Shown here one piece after another: positions 60,129 through 64,000 of a DNA stretch of 64,000 nucleotides; the first letter of the stretch is position 1; each line of letters opens with the position of its first letter. Position numbers and translations under genes: made by a program. The stretch comes from a virus. The notes beneath the pieces were generated by a model that worked only from the letters and a program-made list of their open reading frames with translations, did no database searches and was not told where the DNA came from. The stretch lies in the IMG/VR virus record IMGVR_UViG_3300023184_000037, positions 1 through 64,000 of that record. One strand, written 5' to 3'.

Positions 60129-61529
60129 ATGACAATTAACCTAAAACAGATAAGAGTATTTGATACTGATAATATCAAACTTGACAAAATTAATTATAAT
60201 TTTGATCAGTTAGTTGTCAATGGTGGAGGTCCTAAAGGTTACAATGGACCTGATGGAAATACAGGACCTCAAGGATTTCAAGGAGTTCAGGGATATCAAG
60301 GACCTCGAGGAGTTCAAGGTGTTCAAGGACCAAGTGCATCTTCGGCTACTACATATTGGGATGCTGTTCCCCAAGATTTAAGCTCAACAGGATTTGCAGC
60401 TACCCTGTTTTCAAAACATCCGGATGCTGCTGATATATTAGCATCATATGCAACTGCAATACCAATCATCCCCGCGGTTGTTGGGTCTGGTTATGTGCTT
60501 GGAGATAATGGGTATCAAGGTCAACAATCAAATACAAGTGGTTTACCAAAATATCAATGGGTTGTTAATCGAAGACGAGATAAAGTTGATAGTAATATAA
60601 GGTTCACTAGCATTGATGTTATAGGTAATGCATTTGATATTACGATGGATAATTATAATCCAGTATCTGCATCTACAACATACAGACTAAACCTAGGTTT
60701 TATTGAAAATAATTTAAAAAATACCCAATTAAACCTAATTTCTAAAGAACATGTAATTACAAGCGCAACTACTGGTCTACCTCTACTAGGAGTATCGACA
60801 TCTGGAGGAGAAATTAATGTAGATTCACTTTTTAAAAGTAAGGTAACTTTTAATCAAAAACTGAAAATATCTGATAATTCACCTGCACTAAATAAAATAG
60901 TAACTGCCGTTGATAATACGGGACTTGTAACCTATAAAACAACGGATGATCTGGGCGGTAGTGTTAAAATTGGTACTACAATTTCTATATTGCCTTCAAT
61001 ATTTAGCAATCCTGCAAATTTTATCGATTATCAATCAATAGACACTTCGACTAATCCTAATGTACCGATACAAATAAAAATAGGAGCAGGTATTGGAGAT
61101 TATGCAGGTTGGTATGTATGTAATGGGCAAGAATGGAAAGACGGTGGTGCGGTTGCATTTACAGTTCCAGACCTTAATTCATATTCTTTTCAAATAGTAA
61201 GAAATACAATTTCAACAGATCCAAATAAACAAGGTAATGTTAATGTGATTAATGATGAAGTTCAAATACTAGGAGGAGCAGGTATTAACGTAAATGCTAA
61301 TCAAGTTGGAACAGTTACTGCGCAATATGATGTCGGTACTCAAGGGTATTCGGTAGATACGGATCTTGTATCAAATCCTGGTGGAAATGTGTTTAAAATT
61401 AAAAAACTACCTCAAATAATTTATTTAGGGGCTAATAATCTGTACTGGTCGCAACCAGGAACTGGTCAATTAATAGCGGGTGATTTTAATGCATCTGACT
61501 TTAACATTGCAGATTTTAACGCATCTTAA
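60129..61529 (+). CDS. Collagen-like tail fibre paralogue 2 (466 aa)
   Basis: It has the same plan as its neighbours: DKINYNFDQL, Gly-X-Y repeats (residues 36-69, for example GPQGFQGVQGYQGPRG), TTISILPSIF and GWYVCNGQEWK. It is shorter, with a repeated end (DFNASDFN). A short palindrome (ATATAG-t-CTATAT) precedes the ATG. It is likely a host-range fibre. Confidence 0.7.
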   Translation: MTINLKQIRVFDTDNIKLDKINYNFDQLVVNGGGPKGYNGPDGNTGPQGFQGVQGYQGPRGVQGVQGPSASSATTYWDAVPQDLSSTGFAATLFSKHPDAADILASYATAIPIIPAVVGSGYVLGDNGYQGQQSNTSGLPKYQWVVNRRRDKVDSNIRFTSIDVIGNAFDITMDNYNPVSASTTYRLNLGFIENNLKNTQLNLISKEHVITSATTGLPLLGVSTSGGEINVDSLFKSKVTFNQKLKISDNSPALNKIVTAVDNTGLVTYKTTDDLGGSVKIGTTISILPSIFSNPANFIDYQSIDTSTNPNVPIQIKIGAGIGDYAGWYVCNGQEWKDGGAVAFTVPDLNSYSFQIVRNTISTDPNKQGNVNVINDEVQILGGAGINVNANQVGTVTAQYDVGTQGYSVDTDLVSNPGGNVFKIKKLPQIIYLGANNLYWSQPGTGQLIAGDFNASDFNIADFNAS

Positions 61530-61554
61530 TAATTAAAAATAAAAATATAAAAAC

Positions 61555-62217
61555 ATGGCAACATACACTTCAGTAAATAACCTAATTCAAACTTTATTGG
61601 GAACTGGAACTGATATTACAGCGGTTGAATTACAAACGGTTCAACAAGAGCTATTAAATTATACAAGGGACCAATGGTTAACCGGAGATATAAAAGAAAT
61701 CGATTGTAATGACGCATATATTGCAGCTAATTTTGAAACATCAGGACCTACAAAAGGACGTGGAATAGTAGGAGGAGAAAGAGAGGGATGGGCAATATGT
61801 AATGGTTTAAATGGAACAAAAAACCGAACAGGTTTAGTTTCTGTAGCTTATGGTACTATAGCTCCTACAATAGGCTCAAACGCATATCCAAGTATGGAAA
61901 GTTCTTTATCACCCGGATCACCTAATTATGGAGGTAATAAAAACGCAGTGTTAATTGCACATAAGCATGATTCTGTTGTATTTGGACCAGGTGCTAGCAA
62001 TAAAACATTATGTAATACTTCTGGAACTGGAACAACTCAACCAGCCGGAACGTATCACATGAACACAACTACTCAAAACAATACAGCTCCAGCAAACCAA
62101 ACATCTACAAAAGGAATAACATCAGTTGGTAATATATTTAATGACGATCCAAACCAGACTGGTCTTAATGCAAATATGCAACCCTACATAGTTACTCTGT
62201 TTATCCAAAAATTATAA
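61555..62217 (+). CDS. Tail-collar-domain fibre protein (220 aa)
   Basis: GREREGWAICNGLNG near residue 80 and the end LNANMQPYIVTLFIQKL match the phage tail-collar domain (GWxxCNG ... QPY). The middle is rich in Asn, Thr and Gly. It sits between two collagen-like fibres and may cap or anchor them. Confidence 0.75.
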   Translation: MATYTSVNNLIQTLLGTGTDITAVELQTVQQELLNYTRDQWLTGDIKEIDCNDAYIAANFETSGPTKGRGIVGGEREGWAICNGLNGTKNRTGLVSVAYGTIAPTIGSNAYPSMESSLSPGSPNYGGNKNAVLIAHKHDSVVFGPGASNKTLCNTSGTGTTQPAGTYHMNTTTQNNTAPANQTSTKGITSVGNIFNDDPNQTGLNANMQPYIVTLFIQKL

Positions 62218-62266
62218 TAGGTATACTCTCTAAAAATTAGAATATATAATCTAAATATAGATAGGT

Positions 62267-64000
62267 ATGCCAATTACTCTTAAACATATAAACCACACGG
62301 ATTCTGCTTCAATTAAACTGGCTAAAGTTAATTATAACTTTGACCAGTTGGTTGCAAATGGAGGTGGACCTATGGGACCTCAAGGTGCCCTTGGACAGAC
62401 AGGACCTCAAGGTACTACTGGACAGATGGGATTCCAAGGACCTATTGGAGATGAAGGATTTCAAGGACCTGATGGTCCTGCTACTGGTAACTTTTGGAAT
62501 AAATTGCCGGCTTCTACAATTGATGTTGAAACACTGAATCCAATCTCTAATGCGGTAGACCAGTTTGCACCCGTTGTAAATATTGGTTATATTGACCAAG
62601 ACCCTGAATATGGAGCAACCGCAAAATTACCACTAGTAGGAGGAAAAACACCCTTTCAATGGAGAATTAATAGAAGATCGAATGCATCTAACAATTTAAC
62701 ATTTTTAAATTCAGAATCGGCAATTTCCGGAAATGCATATAATTTTAGACTAGAAAGCATAGGAAATGCTGCGCACATGTCGATGGGATTTCTTCAATAC
62801 ACAGATTCATATAGTGAATATACTGCAGGTACTACAAGTTTTAGAGGTTCTATTACATCAACTGAAAGTTTTACGATCAACGATACTGTAGCTACATTTT
62901 ATAAAGATACTGTATTTGATTCTCCAGCGGTTATCAAAGAAAATTTAATTATTCAAGATTCAACTGCGGGTACTGATAAAATTGCAATCTCTAGCAATAA
63001 TAATGGATTGGTAAAGTTTAAAAGCGTACAAGAACTTGGAGGTACAGTTCCATTTGGTACTATTGTTTCAATATTACCTTCAATATTTGCAGATAACACT
63101 AAGTTTATTAATACTGAAACAATAAATCAAGGAGATACAAGTCCAATTAATATAACAGCAGGTAAAGGAGTAGGAAATTATGAAGGATGGTATCTTTGTA
63201 ATGGACAACAATGGACGGACGGTGTAATGACCGGACCTGCTCTTGTAAATTACAATGTTCCAATGCTTGGAAATTTTAACTATAATATACAAGATAATAA
63301 TCTATCGACAAATCCATTTAGTCAGGGATCCGCAGTTTCTTCAAATTTTAGAACCCATATTACGGGAGGTTCAGATATAGGAATGGATGTTAATTTAGTG
63401 TCTGGTTTATCTTATACGGTTACTTCAACTGTTAGTACTTCAACTGTTCAAGTAGGTCCTAGTACTACTGGAACAACATATAAACTTAAACAACTGCCTC
63501 AAATAATTTATTTAGGTAGAAACGATTTATATTGGCAACAGCCTGGAACAAATCAAAATCCACCTGTACCATTAACAATATTATTAGACGACGCAAATAA
63601 TGGAGCTAATAAATTAAATCCAGATCCGTATCCGGTTGCTACTATAACTAACCGACCTGCAGGAGCTTCTTATTCTTTTGGAACATCGGTCACTGCTCCT
63701 GCTGGTTATTATTGGTCTACTGCGCCAAGTATTGGATCGATTACTGGATTACCGGGATATATGACAATCACAGGAATAACCTTGGGTTCTGGAACATATC
63801 CAAATATTATAATGATTATGTTTAGTATAAGTTCACATCCATCGTCTATAGCAAATGTAACTTTAGGTATTAATACAAGTACACTAACTACTTTGGCTAC
63901 GGTGCCAATAACACTTATAAGACATGATAATAGTTATGGTACCAGCCCTACTCAATATTATACATGTTCAACTCCAAGCACAACTGTTGTAAATTATAAT
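62267..64000 (+). CDS. Collagen-like tail fibre paralogue 3 (3' end outside the window)
   Basis: ATG at 62267; open for 578 codons to the right edge, so truncated only by the window. It shows AKVNYNFDQL, a Gly-X-Y region (GPMGPQGALGQTGPQGTTG and on), GTIVSILPSIF, and GWYLCNGQQW, all as in the two upstream paralogues. A hairpin TTAGA / TCTAA (62237-62254) lies in its leader. The last visible residues are Ser/Thr-rich. Confidence 0.75.
   Translation, partial: MPITLKHINHTDSASIKLAKVNYNFDQLVANGGGPMGPQGALGQTGPQGTTGQMGFQGPIGDEGFQGPDGPATGNFWNKLPASTIDVETLNPISNAVDQFAPVVNIGYIDQDPEYGATAKLPLVGGKTPFQWRINRRSNASNNLTFLNSESAISGNAYNFRLESIGNAAHMSMGFLQYTDSYSEYTAGTTSFRGSITSTESFTINDTVATFYKDTVFDSPAVIKENLIIQDSTAGTDKIAISSNNNGLVKFKSVQELGGTVPFGTIVSILPSIFADNTKFINTETINQGDTSPINITAGKGVGNYEGWYLCNGQQWTDGVMTGPALVNYNVPMLGNFNYNIQDNNLSTNPFSQGSAVSSNFRTHITGGSDIGMDVNLVSGLSYTVTSTVSTSTVQVGPSTTGTTYKLKQLPQIIYLGRNDLYWQQPGTNQNPPVPLTILLDDANNGANKLNPDPYPVATITNRPAGASYSFGTSVTAPAGYYWSTAPSIGSITGLPGYMTITGITLGSGTYPNIIMIMFSISSHPSSIANVTLGINTSTLTTLATVPITLIRHDNSYGTSPTQYYTCSTPSTTVVNYN

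Overview
The window looks like part of a large contractile-tailed (T4-like, probably jumbo) phage of a Bacteroidota host. Baseplate, hub and tail-fibre genes fill the right half. Four things point to the host: a recurrent promoter whose -7 box is TATATTTAC (Bacteroidota TAnnTTTG type), AT-rich leaders almost without Shine-Dalgarno sequences, a ribosomal protein S1 homologue with the Bacteroidota-type N-terminus (FDWDAY), and low GC (about 30% in typical coding lines). Terminase, portal, major capsid, sheath and tube genes are not in this window.

Layout. 1-2945: a PD-(D/E)XK-like protein, then small genes of which three begin with a T4-type capsid-targeting peptide (FEEF[IL]NE). 2993-3762: GC-rich non-coding block. 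3763-6946, minus strand: RadA-like ATPase, unknown genes and a small membrane protein, most with their own copy of the bipartite promoter. 7035-7160: possible structured RNA. 7322-8614: small plus-strand genes. 8615-10078: a second GC-rich non-coding block with TCAATG arrays and a collagen-like remnant. 10079-28178: accessory and nucleic-acid metabolism genes. These include a ClpC-like unfoldase without its N-domain, ClpP, a thymidylate synthase/dCMP hydroxymethylase-family enzyme, a two-domain glycosyltransferase, a DEDDy exonuclease, DnaJ, PhoH, RNase HII, UV damage endonuclease and dCMP deaminase, plus four small proteins sharing a YEKC motif. 28222-36930: baseplate and hub (gp53-like LysM, gp27-like hub, gp5-like OB spike). 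36971-40429: S1 homologue, another capsid-targeted protein and an amidoligase-like protein. 40445-64000: baseplate wedge (gp25, gp6/J-like, gp7-like) and then a long run of tail-fibre genes, three of which are tandem collagen-like paralogues. The last runs off the window.

How it may work together. ClpC/ClpP, DnaJ and the YEKC proteins could form a phage proteolysis module. The dUMP/dCMP methylating-type enzyme, dCMP deaminase and glycosyltransferase could supply or modify nucleotides, possibly modified cytosine. S1 could redirect the Shine-Dalgarno-independent translation of the host. The capsid-targeted proteins are candidates for injection with the DNA. These functional links are inference; the gene calls rest on motifs read directly from the translations.
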